In this document: positions 16,729-26,567 of the stretch, piece after piece
How positions within the stretch are numbered: position 1 is the first letter of the stretch
Layout: the number at the start of each line of letters is the position of its first letter
Source: a virus
Direction: 5' to 3' (one strand)
IMG/VR virus record: IMGVR_UViG_3300021963_000240
Coordinates: 1 to 43,326 of that record
DNA length: 43,326 bases
Program-made: the position numbers and the translations under genes
The notes under the pieces: generated by a model
Databases searched by the model: none
Seen by the model: only the letters and a program-made list of their open reading frames with translations
What the model was told of the DNA's origin: nothing

Positions 16729-19700
16729 ATGATTGAAGTAAAAAAAATACCATCCAACAATAATATCCTTACAGGATCGGCTTCACAGTTAGTTGTGACT
16801 AGAGATATGACTCGTAATTTTGGTTCCGTTGGGGACTATGTCGAGTTACATATATCAGACCCATCAGGTAAAGTTGTATATTCATTAACTCCATTTACTG
16901 GATATACCATTCCTGGTAATTTTCAGTCTACTTCTTCAATACAAGAATTAACTTTTGATCCAACTCAAGATCTAAAGAATATAGGTATACAATCTGGTAA
17001 GTATAATTTAACTTATAATATTTTAAGACCTGTTATTGTTAAGGATTATAACTTAGGATTATTCATTAGTGAAATATCAGGTGATAGAACTGAAATTAGA
17101 TTAACTACTAATAATATTACTAGTGATGAACTTGTAAATAATGCTAATGAATTTATTTCATCATTAAAAAACTCCTCTTATTTTAAAGAATTCTACTTAA
17201 ATTTTGGTAGAAATCAATTAATAACAGCCGTTAATATTGCTTTAGATTTTAATAAATCTTCTCCTACTGTATTAATAAAATTATTAGATCCTTTACCTAT
17301 CAAATATAACGTAAATGATTTATTAAATGTAGTTGATGAAATATCTAACCCACAGAAATTTTCAGCTGCTATTTCTCCTGATCCTGTTAAGACTACATTT
17401 CCTACATTACGTGGTCCTAACTTTGATTTAGATTTAGATAATTTAAGAGTAGGACCTACTCCATATTATAACTTTAATGAGATAACAACTTCTCAAGCTT
17501 CATTTGCTCCATTACAAAAATTATTAGGACAATTAAGTGCCTCTAATTTTGCTCTTAATGTTGATTATACTGATTATGAAGAATTTGTTCATTACTCATC
17601 CGCCGCTCGTAGATTAGAAGGTTTCAAATGGAAATTACAAAATATAGAAACAACTTCTTCACTTAGTTCTTCAGCAGCAGCTAGTCCATCTCCTGTTTCT
17701 AATTTAGAAGCAGAAAGATATCAAACTAGTATAAATAAAATAATTCAAAGTTTTGATGGCTATGAGCAATACTTGTATTATACATCCGGTACTTATGCTT
17801 GGCCAAAACAAAACTCTACTAAACCATATATAAATTATTCTGTTACAGCATCACAAGCTATAACTTGGTATAATGGCAATTATGATTCTGCTTCATTATA
17901 TGATGAAAATAATCAAAACTATTTACTATACACATTACCAGGTTATATAGCTGAGAATACAGATAATGAATTAGCATTTCAATTTGTAGCTTCAGTTGGA
18001 CAAATGTTTGATGATATTTGGATTCATATTAAAGCTATAACTGATTTATATCAAGCTAAAAACGCTTTAGACCAAGGTATATCTAAGGATTTAGTATATT
18101 TTGCTTTACAATCTTTAGGTATTAATGTTTATACTGATCAAGATGGTAAAGAAGTATTCCAATATTTGTATGGTATTAGCGCTGATGGTACTTATAAACC
18201 TATGACAGGTTCATATGAAACCTTAATTAGCGCTTCTAATTATCAAACATCTGGACAAGACCAACAAAAAGAAGTTTACAAACGTATATATCATAATTTA
18301 CCTTTACTTTTAAAATCTAAAGGTACAACTCGTTTTGTACAATATTTAAATACTATATTCGGTATTCCTGACACAATTATGGGTTATACTGAGTATGGTG
18401 GTGTAGATAAAATAACATCTTCATTTGAATATGAATACAATAGATTTACTTATGCTTTAAAATCATCAGGTTCTAACGCTATTAGTATACCTTGGAACTA
18501 CGCTTCACAAAGTAAAACTAGAACAGGATATTCAGATATAGCACCTAATGGTATTGAATTTAGATTTAAAGCATCTCCATCATATACTACTACTCAATCA
18601 TTATTTTATAGTGGTTCTAATTTAAGCCTTAATGTTTTATATACAAACACAGGATCTAATAACTCTATATATAGTGGTACTATAGGTAATTTTGGATATT
18701 TACAATTTAAATTAGGTACAACAGTAGTTACCTCATCTACAGTTCCTGTATTTACAACAGGCTCAGATACTGAAAATGATTGGTATAATGTTTTAATACA
18801 AAGAAGAACACCTGACTTAAGAATAGGACAAACATCTACTTCTCAAACATATGATGTTTATATTAAAAATAATGTTTGGGGAGAAATAGGACACGTAGCA
18901 AGTGCTAGTTTAACAACAGCAACCGCTGCTTCTAACTCATTATGGTACACACAAGGAGCTATGACATTTGGAGGAGGCTCTTACCCATTCTCAGGCTCAT
19001 TACAAGAAATAAGATTATGGTCTAATTATGTGTCTCAATCTACATTTGATTCACATGTGCTAAATCCTGAATCAATTGAAGGTAATACTTATTCTTCATC
19101 ATTCTCAGATTTAATGTCTAGATTTACCTTAGGTAATAATCTATATACATACAACCATAGTTTGACAAGTAGTGTTAATTCAACACATCCTGATCAAAAG
19201 ACACAAATATTAACAGCTACATTTACTAATTTTCCAAATCAAAATAATTATACTTCATTTACTGAAACATATTATGCTGATGCGGCTAATTCAGGATATG
19301 CTAATCCTGTTAATGATAAAATTAGAATAATAAGCGGAAGCAATTTTGGAACAACATTAAGTGCTATCAGAAGTATTCAATCTCCAGAATTAATTCCAAC
19401 AACAAAAGATATACATTTATTAGACTCTAGTTTATCACCTCAAGATGAGATAGATAGAGCTATTATAGCAGCGTTTGGTTCATCTTATAGTATAGATGAT
19501 ATTATTGGTAATCCTGCTACAGGTTCATATTCCCAATTACAACCATTACAAAATGAGTTCTTTAAGAAATTTACTAACAAGTATAATTATAAAGATTATA
19601 TTCGTTTAATTGAGTTCTTCCATAATTCATTATTTAGAACACTTAAAGATTTTACCCCTGCTAGAACTAATTTATCTTCAGGTATTGTTATTAAACCACA

Positions 19701-21582
19701 TTTGCTTGAAAGACCTGTTATATATAGAAGTGAACCTACATTTACTCACTTTGAGATTGAAGGCACAATTGATACAGCATTTATAAGTGCTAGTAATGGT
19801 GGTAACTATAGCCAATCAGTATACCCAATAACATATAAAGGAAACGCGGGAGATGTTACTATAACATCTGATGCTAGAGATTTCTTCACTGGAGAATTAC
19901 CTAGTTCATCAATTGATTATCATAAAATATTCATATCAGGAAATAAAAATCCTTATAATCGTTTTGATCAAAACAATACAAGTTCAGTTTCAAGTTCAAT
20001 ATGGAATTACTCATACAATCCATTATTTAATAATGTTAATACTTCATCTTATATATCAAATATAAGACAAAAAATAACTTGGATTAATAGTGGAAGTAAA
20101 TTAATTGAAGCATACGAACCAAGTTCTATACAAGATTTCACTTATGATTATGCTCGTCATGCTAGACCAAGATATTTTGGTTCTAATACAACAAGTATTA
20201 ATTTTAATTTTGGTAATCAAGATGATTATAAATTTGGTTTAAATAGACCATTAGGTAAAAATGCTACTATTGATGATAATTCAATTTATTTTGGTTATTT
20301 TGCAGAAGCTGTATGTACAGGTTCTCAATTAATAGGAGCTCCTGAACGAACTAATTTATATTTAAAATACTTAATTGACGGAAGTGGATCATTAAATGAA
20401 TTATTCCAACGTAATTATGACACTGTAATTGACTCTCAACATTATGATCTTTATAGAGTTCAAAGTATATTTAAACCACAAGAAACATTAAATGTATCTT
20501 TATTTGATAATCAATCTCCATCCCATCAAAAATCATTAGACGGTAACCATACTATATTTGCTAGTGGAATTAAATACTATCCTACATTATGGAGAGCGGA
20601 TAATTCTACTACAGGATCAAATGGAGCACAATATTCAATCCCAACAGGATATTCTACAGAAGGATATTTAAAACCATCAAATTATAGAATAATTAATAGA
20701 AGAGAAAGAAGTTGGTTGACATGGAGTGGAAGAGAAATAAGTGTTGAAGGAGATGTTGAATACTACCCAAATGGCTCTCCCGCTTCTGGATATTTAGCTT
20801 TTGATATTACTGTTCAAATCTATATTGATTTAGGCGTAAATGCTACTATAGGCTTATTTAATGGAGGTCATGTTCTTTTAGATGTAGTCATACCAGCTAA
20901 AAATCCTGATGGTTCTCCAAACTATAAAGGACACTTTAGACATGATTCATCTAATCAAATTAATAACATAACTCCATTCAAGGTTACACCAACTAATGGT
21001 ATCGATCCTGGAGTTGAATATGTGAAAACAGATACTACACCTCAATTAACAGTGAATTCATCAGATAAACGTATAGTATCTTGCTCAGCGTTAATGTCTG
21101 AACTTTATCCGTATGGATTTTATTTTTCAGGTAGTGTAATATCATCTAATAAAACTATAGGTACTACACAAACACTATATAATTCTTTTTGTCCTCTTGA
21201 TTATAATTTTCAAATAGGAGTAGGAGATCTTATACGTTTTACAAATGAACATGACACAGGTTCTATTACAACTAGATTTAGACCTGAAAATGAATATACT
21301 ATTATTGAAGCATACACTACTGGATCTGTTATAGCATTTAAATTAGATAGAGAAGTGCAAAACGCGATGACATCTAGTACTGCTTACAAAATTGAAAGAT
21401 ATGTATTTTCAAGAAAAATAATAGATGAAACAAATGTGGTTATCCTACATGAAAAAAGAGAAGGTCAAACATCAGCCGGTATTGCTAAAAACATTGATTT
21501 ACGTCGTGATATTGATGAAAATGTAGGAAACATAGTAAGTGAATTGAAGAGTAAGATATTTAGTACAGTTCTGAAACAATAA
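16729..21582 (+). CDS. Giant virion structural protein with LamG-like domain, 1617 aa
   Basis: This is the largest gene of the window. The N-terminal 100 residues are a beta domain (NNILTGSASQLVVTRDMTRN). The middle holds helical and aromatic segments (KEVYKRIYHNLPLLLKSKGT, RFVQYLNTIFGIPD). Residues about 600-800 look like a concanavalin/LamG-type sandwich, with GIEFRFKASPS at the start and GSLQEIRLWSNYVSQSTFDS at the end. The C-terminal third is beta-rich. Such proteins in marine T4-like phages are baseplate or peripheral tail proteins. The LamG-like fold suggests glycan contact. Its position after gp6 would be compatible with a functional counterpart of gp7, but I cannot show homology. Confidence 0.75.
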   Translation: MIEVKKIPSNNNILTGSASQLVVTRDMTRNFGSVGDYVELHISDPSGKVVYSLTPFTGYTIPGNFQSTSSIQELTFDPTQDLKNIGIQSGKYNLTYNILRPVIVKDYNLGLFISEISGDRTEIRLTTNNITSDELVNNANEFISSLKNSSYFKEFYLNFGRNQLITAVNIALDFNKSSPTVLIKLLDPLPIKYNVNDLLNVVDEISNPQKFSAAISPDPVKTTFPTLRGPNFDLDLDNLRVGPTPYYNFNEITTSQASFAPLQKLLGQLSASNFALNVDYTDYEEFVHYSSAARRLEGFKWKLQNIETTSSLSSSAAASPSPVSNLEAERYQTSINKIIQSFDGYEQYLYYTSGTYAWPKQNSTKPYINYSVTASQAITWYNGNYDSASLYDENNQNYLLYTLPGYIAENTDNELAFQFVASVGQMFDDIWIHIKAITDLYQAKNALDQGISKDLVYFALQSLGINVYTDQDGKEVFQYLYGISADGTYKPMTGSYETLISASNYQTSGQDQQKEVYKRIYHNLPLLLKSKGTTRFVQYLNTIFGIPDTIMGYTEYGGVDKITSSFEYEYNRFTYALKSSGSNAISIPWNYASQSKTRTGYSDIAPNGIEFRFKASPSYTTTQSLFYSGSNLSLNVLYTNTGSNNSIYSGTIGNFGYLQFKLGTTVVTSSTVPVFTTGSDTENDWYNVLIQRRTPDLRIGQTSTSQTYDVYIKNNVWGEIGHVASASLTTATAASNSLWYTQGAMTFGGGSYPFSGSLQEIRLWSNYVSQSTFDSHVLNPESIEGNTYSSSFSDLMSRFTLGNNLYTYNHSLTSSVNSTHPDQKTQILTATFTNFPNQNNYTSFTETYYADAANSGYANPVNDKIRIISGSNFGTTLSAIRSIQSPELIPTTKDIHLLDSSLSPQDEIDRAIIAAFGSSYSIDDIIGNPATGSYSQLQPLQNEFFKKFTNKYNYKDYIRLIEFFHNSLFRTLKDFTPARTNLSSGIVIKPHLLERPVIYRSEPTFTHFEIEGTIDTAFISASNGGNYSQSVYPITYKGNAGDVTITSDARDFFTGELPSSSIDYHKIFISGNKNPYNRFDQNNTSSVSSSIWNYSYNPLFNNVNTSSYISNIRQKITWINSGSKLIEAYEPSSIQDFTYDYARHARPRYFGSNTTSINFNFGNQDDYKFGLNRPLGKNATIDDNSIYFGYFAEAVCTGSQLIGAPERTNLYLKYLIDGSGSLNELFQRNYDTVIDSQHYDLYRVQSIFKPQETLNVSLFDNQSPSHQKSLDGNHTIFASGIKYYPTLWRADNSTTGSNGAQYSIPTGYSTEGYLKPSNYRIINRRERSWLTWSGREISVEGDVEYYPNGSPASGYLAFDITVQIYIDLGVNATIGLFNGGHVLLDVVIPAKNPDGSPNYKGHFRHDSSNQINNITPFKVTPTNGIDPGVEYVKTDTTPQLTVNSSDKRIVSCSALMSELYPYGFYFSGSVISSNKTIGTTQTLYNSFCPLDYNFQIGVGDLIRFTNEHDTGSITTRFRPENEYTIIEAYTTGSVIAFKLDREVQNAMTSSTAYKIERYVFSRKIIDETNVVILHEKREGQTSAGIAKNIDLRRDIDENVGNIVSELKSKIFSTVLKQ

Positions 21583-21584
21583 TA

Positions 21585-21592
21585 TATTTATA
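21585..21592 (+). promoter_or_regulatory. TATTTATA element
   Basis: Within AATATATTTATATAAAAC, in the 27-base gap after the giant gene, 17 bases before the ATG at 21610. The form is almost identical to the copy at 7412 (both continue TATAAAAC), which argues for a conserved element longer than eight bases. Confidence 0.5.
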
Positions 21593-21609
21593 TAAAACAA
21601 CATTAACAA

Positions 21610-22278
21610 ATGGCGTATTTAAATAACCAATATGTAACAATTGACGCGGTCCTAACAAAAAAGGGTCGTGAATTGTTAGCTCGTAATGACGGGTCTTTTC
21701 AAATAACTCAATTCGCATTAGCCGATGATGAAGTTGACTATACCCTTTATAACCCAAACCATCCTTCAGGTTCTGCTTTCTTCGGAGAAGCAATTGAATC
21801 AATGCCTTTATTAGAAGCATTTGTAGATGAGACACAGATCATGAAGTATAAACTAGTTACACTTAGTCGTGGTACAAGTAAATTACCTGTATTAAACTTA
21901 GGATACACAGCTGTTTCATTACGACAAGCAGCATCAGTTAACATTACGCCTCAAACATTAAACTACTTAGGTGCTGTTTCAACTTTTGAACCATCAGGTT
22001 ATTTAATGACTGTGGGAGACTCAAGATTCTTAAGTACATTCACTGGTACTGGTATTGATACAACAGGATTGAGTATTACTGCACCTACTCCAAACGCAAG
22101 TGGAGCTAGTCTATCAGTTACTCAAGTTGGTACTTCATTTAGTTTAATTGCAACAACAATTAATACTTTGTTCCCAACAAGTGCTCTTCCAGGTGCATCA
22201 ATTTCTACAACAATAACAGTGATGGGTAGAGATAGTGGAGCTAGATTTACTATACCTTTAACATTAATTAAAACCTAA
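21610..22278 (+). CDS. Conserved phage structural protein, 222 aa
   Basis: The N-terminal half has a pattern I associate with virion proteins of marine T4-like phages: MAYLNNQYVTIDAVLTKKGR, then ELLARNDGSFQITQFALADD, then EVDYTLYNPNHPSGSAFFGE. The C-terminal 100 residues are Thr/Ser-rich beta (TGTGIDTTGLSITAPTPNAS). It is the first of a series of five proteins that likely build tail fibres or neck/tail decorations. No enzymatic motif is seen. Confidence 0.72.
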   Translation: MAYLNNQYVTIDAVLTKKGRELLARNDGSFQITQFALADDEVDYTLYNPNHPSGSAFFGEAIESMPLLEAFVDETQIMKYKLVTLSRGTSKLPVLNLGYTAVSLRQAASVNITPQTLNYLGAVSTFEPSGYLMTVGDSRFLSTFTGTGIDTTGLSITAPTPNASGASLSVTQVGTSFSLIATTINTLFPTSALPGASISTTITVMGRDSGARFTIPLTLIKT

Positions 22279-22285
22279 TTAAAAT

Positions 22286-23365
22286 ATGTCTTTCGGAACA
22301 TACGCAAGTGATGACCAAGTACTTAGCTCTGATGCTATAGTAGCTCCTATGTGGAGTAATAATATCACTAACTTAACCACTTATTATAGTTGGTCAAACC
22401 AAGAACAAGCTACAAGTCAAGGTAAATTTTTCCTTAACGTGTATTCTGTTAACCCTGCTACTACACAATCTGCTGAGACTCAATTCTCAATAGCTTATGG
22501 TCATTATGCCGGTTCAGGTTCAGCTTATTTTAATGCTTTAGTACCATCAAAAACTCCAACAAGAGATGTTTATGGTCAATTTAGATCATTAATTTTTGGT
22601 GATGAAAATGCAGCATTTACTTTTGGTTCAAATAACGCATCTGGATCAAAAGATATTATTATTATATCTGTAGCTAGATCTCGTTTTAAAGAATCATTCA
22701 ACCCAGGTTCATTTTATTTAACTTTAAAGAGTGGTTCTAGCCAAATCGGTTTAGTAGATGATTCTACAGTAACAACAACTTCTACTTATATTGGTACATC
22801 TCGTGTTTATCAATTATTAAGTGGTTCTTATAATACAAATACAGGATTAAGTACACCATCTTCTTCTAACTACACAGTTAGTGGTTCTTATGGTATGATG
22901 ATTCCTGATGAAGGTTTAATTATTTTAAACCCAAGAGCTTTAGCTTTACCAGCAGGAGCATTAGGTGGTATAGGTGCTGTATTCAATGAATATAGTTCAT
23001 CTCAAGCAGCTACTTTCTTTTCAGCAATCGCTTCTTATAACATTAATAATAGAATGATATATGATATGATAGCTACTATACCTGCTTCACCTTCATTTGG
23101 TTTACAAAGTTATGAAACTATTTCATCACGTTATTTCTTCACTCGTGTTAAAAACGGTGAATTTAACTATACAACTAACCCAACAGTAATTGATTCAAAC
23201 GGTAATTTACTTTATACTCAACTAGTATATAACCCTCAAACGTTTATTACAACTGTAGGTTTATATAATAATAGTGGTGATTTATTGGCAGTAGCTAAAT
23301 TAAATAAACCATTAGTAAAAGATTATACTAAAGAATTATTATTAAGAGTTAAATTAGACTTCTAA
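22286..23365 (+). CDS. Tail or fibre structural protein, 359 aa, with a module shared with the 25475 protein
   Basis: This is a beta-rich protein rich in Ser, Thr and Gly (SGSAYFNALVPSKTPTRDVY, SFYLTLKSGSSQIGLVDDS). Its last 45 residues (ITTVGLYNNSGDLLAVAKLN and on to the end) match residues 95-130 of the protein at 25475 (ITTIGLYNDAQDLLAVAKMA), so the two share a module. It has no signal peptide and no enzyme motif. By neighbourhood it is a tail-fibre or adhesin base component. The A-rich leader TAATTAAAAT precedes the ATG. Confidence 0.74.
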   Translation: MSFGTYASDDQVLSSDAIVAPMWSNNITNLTTYYSWSNQEQATSQGKFFLNVYSVNPATTQSAETQFSIAYGHYAGSGSAYFNALVPSKTPTRDVYGQFRSLIFGDENAAFTFGSNNASGSKDIIIISVARSRFKESFNPGSFYLTLKSGSSQIGLVDDSTVTTTSTYIGTSRVYQLLSGSYNTNTGLSTPSSSNYTVSGSYGMMIPDEGLIILNPRALALPAGALGGIGAVFNEYSSSQAATFFSAIASYNINNRMIYDMIATIPASPSFGLQSYETISSRYFFTRVKNGEFNYTTNPTVIDSNGNLLYTQLVYNPQTFITTVGLYNNSGDLLAVAKLNKPLVKDYTKELLLRVKLDF

Positions 23366-23375
23366 TGTTACGCCC

Positions 23376-24854
23376 ATGTCAGCAAATGTGTATAAAAGAC
23401 TTAATGTATCTGATACTTTTGTAGTACCATATACAGCAAACAAAAGCTGGGATATCACCTCAGAGTCTTTTGCTGCTAATAGAATTAACGTACTTGTAGG
23501 AATTAATCATAGTGGATCTACATTTAATCCTACTTCAGAATATATTTCTAATAATCAATATGATAGATTAGTTTATGATTCTGTTAATTTAACTTATTAT
23601 CCTAATTTCTTACCTAGATATATTAATATATCATCAAAATTAAATACATTACTTAATGATGGTACTTTAACTACATCATCATATTTTAGAGGACATATTG
23701 AATTAGGTAACTCAAATACGGTAAAATATTTTCCAACTGGAGCTAACGCTTATATCTATGTTTTAAACATACCTAAAAGTTTAACTAGTGAAAAAATATT
23801 ACCTACTACTTTTGAAGCATATTTCGCTACAGGTTCAGCCGCATTAAAGATATATGATGATGGAAATTATAATTTACTTTATAGTGGAAGTGATGTAAGT
23901 TCATCTATTGGAACTGTATTAACATATGGTTCTCAAGTTGGTAATATATTTTACGAACAAAATATTGCTATTTTAACTGTTGTACCTGATAGTATATTAG
24001 CTACATCATGGAGAGGAGCTGATCCTTATTGTATTCAAGCATCTCCTTCTCCAACACCTACAGTTAGTGCAACACCAAGTGTTACTCCAACAGTGACTCC
24101 TTCAGTAAGTGTAACTCCAAGTGTTACAATTAGTGTAACACCATCAATAACTGCTTCACCAAACTTAAGTCTTACACCTACTCAAACAATAACACCAACA
24201 CCAACTGTTACACCTACTATAACATCAACCCCATCAATAAGCATTACACCAACTCCTACGGTAACACCAACCCCTACAACAACACCAGTATATAATTATT
24301 ATTATTATGGATTGACTGCTTGTGGCGGAGGCGGTTCAGAATGTGCTATAATTGGTAGAAGTGCTACTTATGGATTAAGCGGAACATACTACAACGCAGG
24401 AAGCTGCGCGACTATTCAATGTGATGGATTGCCAGATCAACCATCATACGATTGGGATTTAGATAATGCTACACCTGTACCAAACTGTATAGATCCATCA
24501 TGTTCAGGTGGTCCAGCTCCATCATTATCTCCCTCTCCAACTCCAACACCATCAACTTCAAATCCAACACCAGATTATCCAACAGTGACAGGAGTATTTA
24601 ATGTTGATAATGTGAGTGGAGAATGTTATAGCGACCCAGGAAACTACGAAACAGTTCAAACATGGTATGTAACATTTGCTTCCGCAGCTACAATAAACGG
24701 AACAGTTAGAATCACATTTGATGATTCAGGATACGCTGATTGTGCCTTTAATATAGGTGAAACTCAATCATTTGAAAGTACTGGATATAATTGTGGATGT
24801 AGTGGAACATCATGTAGAGGCACTAGTAATGTAGTATCAACCACTTTCGTATAA
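23376..24854 (+). CDS. Adhesin-like protein with Thr/Pro-rich stalk, 492 aa
   Basis: Residues 1-220 are a beta-rich N-terminal domain that may attach to the virion. Residues 225-305 form a stalk of Thr-Pro and Ser-Val repeats (such as TPTVTPSVSVTPSVT). Then come a Cys-containing aromatic region starting YNYYYYGLTACGGGGSEC, a second Ser/Pro stalk (PSLSPSPTPTPST) and a C-terminal Cys-bearing beta domain (CYSDPGNYETVQTWYVTFAS). This bead-on-stalk design is typical of receptor-binding tail proteins of Bacteroidota phages. The Cys pairs suggest disulfides or a compact tip. Confidence 0.72.
   Translation: MSANVYKRLNVSDTFVVPYTANKSWDITSESFAANRINVLVGINHSGSTFNPTSEYISNNQYDRLVYDSVNLTYYPNFLPRYINISSKLNTLLNDGTLTTSSYFRGHIELGNSNTVKYFPTGANAYIYVLNIPKSLTSEKILPTTFEAYFATGSAALKIYDDGNYNLLYSGSDVSSSIGTVLTYGSQVGNIFYEQNIAILTVVPDSILATSWRGADPYCIQASPSPTPTVSATPSVTPTVTPSVSVTPSVTISVTPSITASPNLSLTPTQTITPTPTVTPTITSTPSISITPTPTVTPTPTTTPVYNYYYYGLTACGGGGSECAIIGRSATYGLSGTYYNAGSCATIQCDGLPDQPSYDWDLDNATPVPNCIDPSCSGGPAPSLSPSPTPTPSTSNPTPDYPTVTGVFNVDNVSGECYSDPGNYETVQTWYVTFASAATINGTVRITFDDSGYADCAFNIGETQSFESTGYNCGCSGTSCRGTSNVVSTTFV
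24045..24290 (+). repeat. Degenerate ACWCCW-type repeats coding a Thr/Pro stalk
   Basis: Short units that code for T-P-x-V/I and S-V-T-P are repeated many times with base changes mostly in third positions. The repeats at 25015-25215 and 25905-26130 are of the same type. Such tracts can recombine with each other and change stalk length or join different tips. Confidence 0.7.
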
Positions 24855-24868
24855 AATATGTATAAAAA

Positions 24869-25465
24869 ATGAGGAATACAGGATATAAAGCATATACAAA
24901 TCTAGAACAATACTATGTACATAATAGTGTAGCTACAGGCGTCACTAAAGTAAATAGTGTTGGTGATCCTGATTACATTGAACCTACTTACGATACTACT
25001 TATTGTCCGTTACCATCAATGTCACCCTCACAAACCCCAAGTGTTACACCTACAATTAGTGTAACTCCAACTGTTACTCCAACTGTCACACCAAGTGTAT
25101 CAACTAGCCCACCAGCATTAAGTTTATCACCTAGTGTTTCTGTTACTCCAAGTGTTACACCTACAATTAGTAAAACACCAAGTATTACTCCAACCCCTAG
25201 TATAACACCTACAAACGCGATAGTATATAATTATTATGTAGCAGATAGATATGAATGTAATGGTGACTATTGTTCTTATGTAGAAACATTAAATATTGCT
25301 AACCCAACAGCTTTAGCTTATAACGATGGTAAATTCTATTATGACTTTGCTAATGATTATATATTCTCTATAGTCACTCCAGGATCTCCATCTTATAATT
25401 TAATAACTAATATAGCACAAGCCGGTACTAAAAATTGTACAACATTGTGTCAACAGACTCCATAA
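24869..25465 (+). CDS. Adhesin-like protein with Thr/Pro stalk, 198 aa
   Basis: A short N-terminal segment (about 50 residues, NTGYKAYTNLEQYYVHNS) leads to a stalk of SVTPTISVTPTVTPT type (about residues 50-115) and a C-terminal tip starting VYNYYVADRYECNGDYCSYV with four cysteines. That tip start resembles the region YNYYYYGLTACGGGGSEC of the previous protein, so the tips are probably related. It lacks the large N-terminal domain of its neighbours. It could be a separate subunit or a remnant of a longer adhesin. Two consecutive stop codons (TAATAA) end it. Confidence 0.66.
   Translation: MRNTGYKAYTNLEQYYVHNSVATGVTKVNSVGDPDYIEPTYDTTYCPLPSMSPSQTPSVTPTISVTPTVTPTVTPSVSTSPPALSLSPSVSVTPSVTPTISKTPSITPTPSITPTNAIVYNYYVADRYECNGDYCSYVETLNIANPTALAYNDGKFYYDFANDYIFSIVTPGSPSYNLITNIAQAGTKNCTTLCQQTP
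25015..25215 (+). repeat. Thr/Pro-coding degenerate repeats, second copy
   Basis: This encodes the stalk of the 198-aa adhesin-like protein. The nucleotide phrase AGTGTTACACCTACAATTAG occurs twice within it (from about 25039 and again from about 25151), so the tract contains exact internal repeats as well as similarity to the neighbouring stalks. Confidence 0.65.
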
Positions 25466-25474
25466 TAATTTAAA

Positions 25475-26557
25475 ATGAATTTTAGAAACGTAAATATAAA
25501 CCTTACAAGAGTAAAATTTAAAAACAACCACGTTGTTTATGAGAATTTTGCTAAATGTACTATAAAGGATTATGAATTCAATTTAAGTTATAATCCAACT
25601 TTATTATCTGGGTCTCAAGCATTGCTTGTTCCTTACAGATATACAAGTGGTTCATATACAGGTAGTCAGACTTTTTATGAAGTTACAGGATCTGAATACT
25701 ACGGAATACTAAAAGATTTTGCTACTGGCTCTACTTCAGGGTCAGAGTTTTCACCATATATTACTACAATTGGTTTATATAATGATGCTCAAGATTTATT
25801 AGCGGTAGCTAAAATGGCGGTTCCAACACCATTATCTCCTAACACAGATATGACTTTCTTAGTGAAGTTTGATACTCAATGGAATAATAAACCTTATTTC
25901 ACTCCAACCCCATCACCATCAAGAACTCCATATCCAACACTAGAAGTACCTTCAAATAGTCCTTCTCCAACCCCAACAAATACTCCAACTGTTACACCAA
26001 CAGTAACTCCTACTATTAGTGCCACACCTAGTATTACTCCTACTATTAGTACAACTCCTAGTATATCAGTTACTCCTTCTATAACACCAACAGTAACAGT
26101 AACACCATCAATTACAGTAACACCTTCAACACCTGCTGAAAATTACACTTTAACTATAACTGACCCAGGAACTAATGTACTTTCAAATTATCAATTAGGA
26201 GGTGATTTTAATACTGATGATGTAGTTGTAATACAAGCCGTTTTTGGTGGTTATTCTACAGCTGTAACATATAATGGTAGAGTGGATTTAACTTTATCAA
26301 ATAGCTCTGCTGGTGTTTCTAATAGTGCTACTTCTACTTGTTTCTCTGTAGGAAGTACAATGACTTGGAATTTGACAACCCAAATTACTTTCAATTATAA
26401 CTCATCAAATAGAAATTTCTTAACCACCGCTGTGGTTAATAACGGTAGCGCTGTTACAAGTGGTTTAACTGTAAGATTAATTAGCGTAAATGGTATTCCT
26501 GTTAGTGGAGTATCTGTAAGCGGTAATAAAAATAACAGTGGTGGATCTGTATGTTAA
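25475..26557 (+). CDS. Adhesin-like protein with shared base module and Thr/Pro stalk, 360 aa
   Basis: Residues 1-130 contain the base module also found at the C-terminus of the 22286 protein (EFNLSYNPT, then YITTIGLYNDAQDLLAVAKM). The stalk (about residues 145-220) is Pro/Thr/Ser-rich (TPTPSPSRTPYPT, then many TPSI/TPTV units). The C-terminal 140 residues are a Ser/Thr/Asn-rich beta domain (SGVSVSGNKNNSGGSVC) that is probably the receptor-contacting tip. It is the last gene of the virion module; the next gene is a nuclease. Confidence 0.72.
   Translation: MNFRNVNINLTRVKFKNNHVVYENFAKCTIKDYEFNLSYNPTLLSGSQALLVPYRYTSGSYTGSQTFYEVTGSEYYGILKDFATGSTSGSEFSPYITTIGLYNDAQDLLAVAKMAVPTPLSPNTDMTFLVKFDTQWNNKPYFTPTPSPSRTPYPTLEVPSNSPSPTPTNTPTVTPTVTPTISATPSITPTISTTPSISVTPSITPTVTVTPSITVTPSTPAENYTLTITDPGTNVLSNYQLGGDFNTDDVVVIQAVFGGYSTAVTYNGRVDLTLSNSSAGVSNSATSTCFSVGSTMTWNLTTQITFNYNSSNRNFLTTAVVNNGSAVTSGLTVRLISVNGIPVSGVSVSGNKNNSGGSVC
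25905..26130 (+). repeat. Thr/Pro-coding degenerate repeats, third copy
   Basis: This is the same repeat type as at 24045 and 25015, with units such as ACTCCTACTATTAGT repeated in tandem (from about 26005 and again from about 26036). It encodes the stalk of the 360-aa adhesin-like protein. Confidence 0.65.
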
Positions 26558-26567
26558 AATATAAGTT

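Noticed and set aside
19871-20065. A 64-aa ORF in another frame within the giant structural gene
   Set aside because: It is Ile/Leu/Tyr-rich shadow coding with no leader, fully inside the 1617-aa frame.
24045-26130. Repeated short units considered as a CRISPR array
   Set aside because: The repeats are translated in frame as Thr/Pro stalks, have no unique spacers of constant length, and lie within three open genes.
23376-26557. The three adhesin-like genes considered as one gene broken by frameshifts
   Set aside because: Each has its own start and stop (TAATAA after the second). The N-termini differ, and 24869 and 25475 are in the same frame but separated by two stops, so a simple frameshift does not join them.
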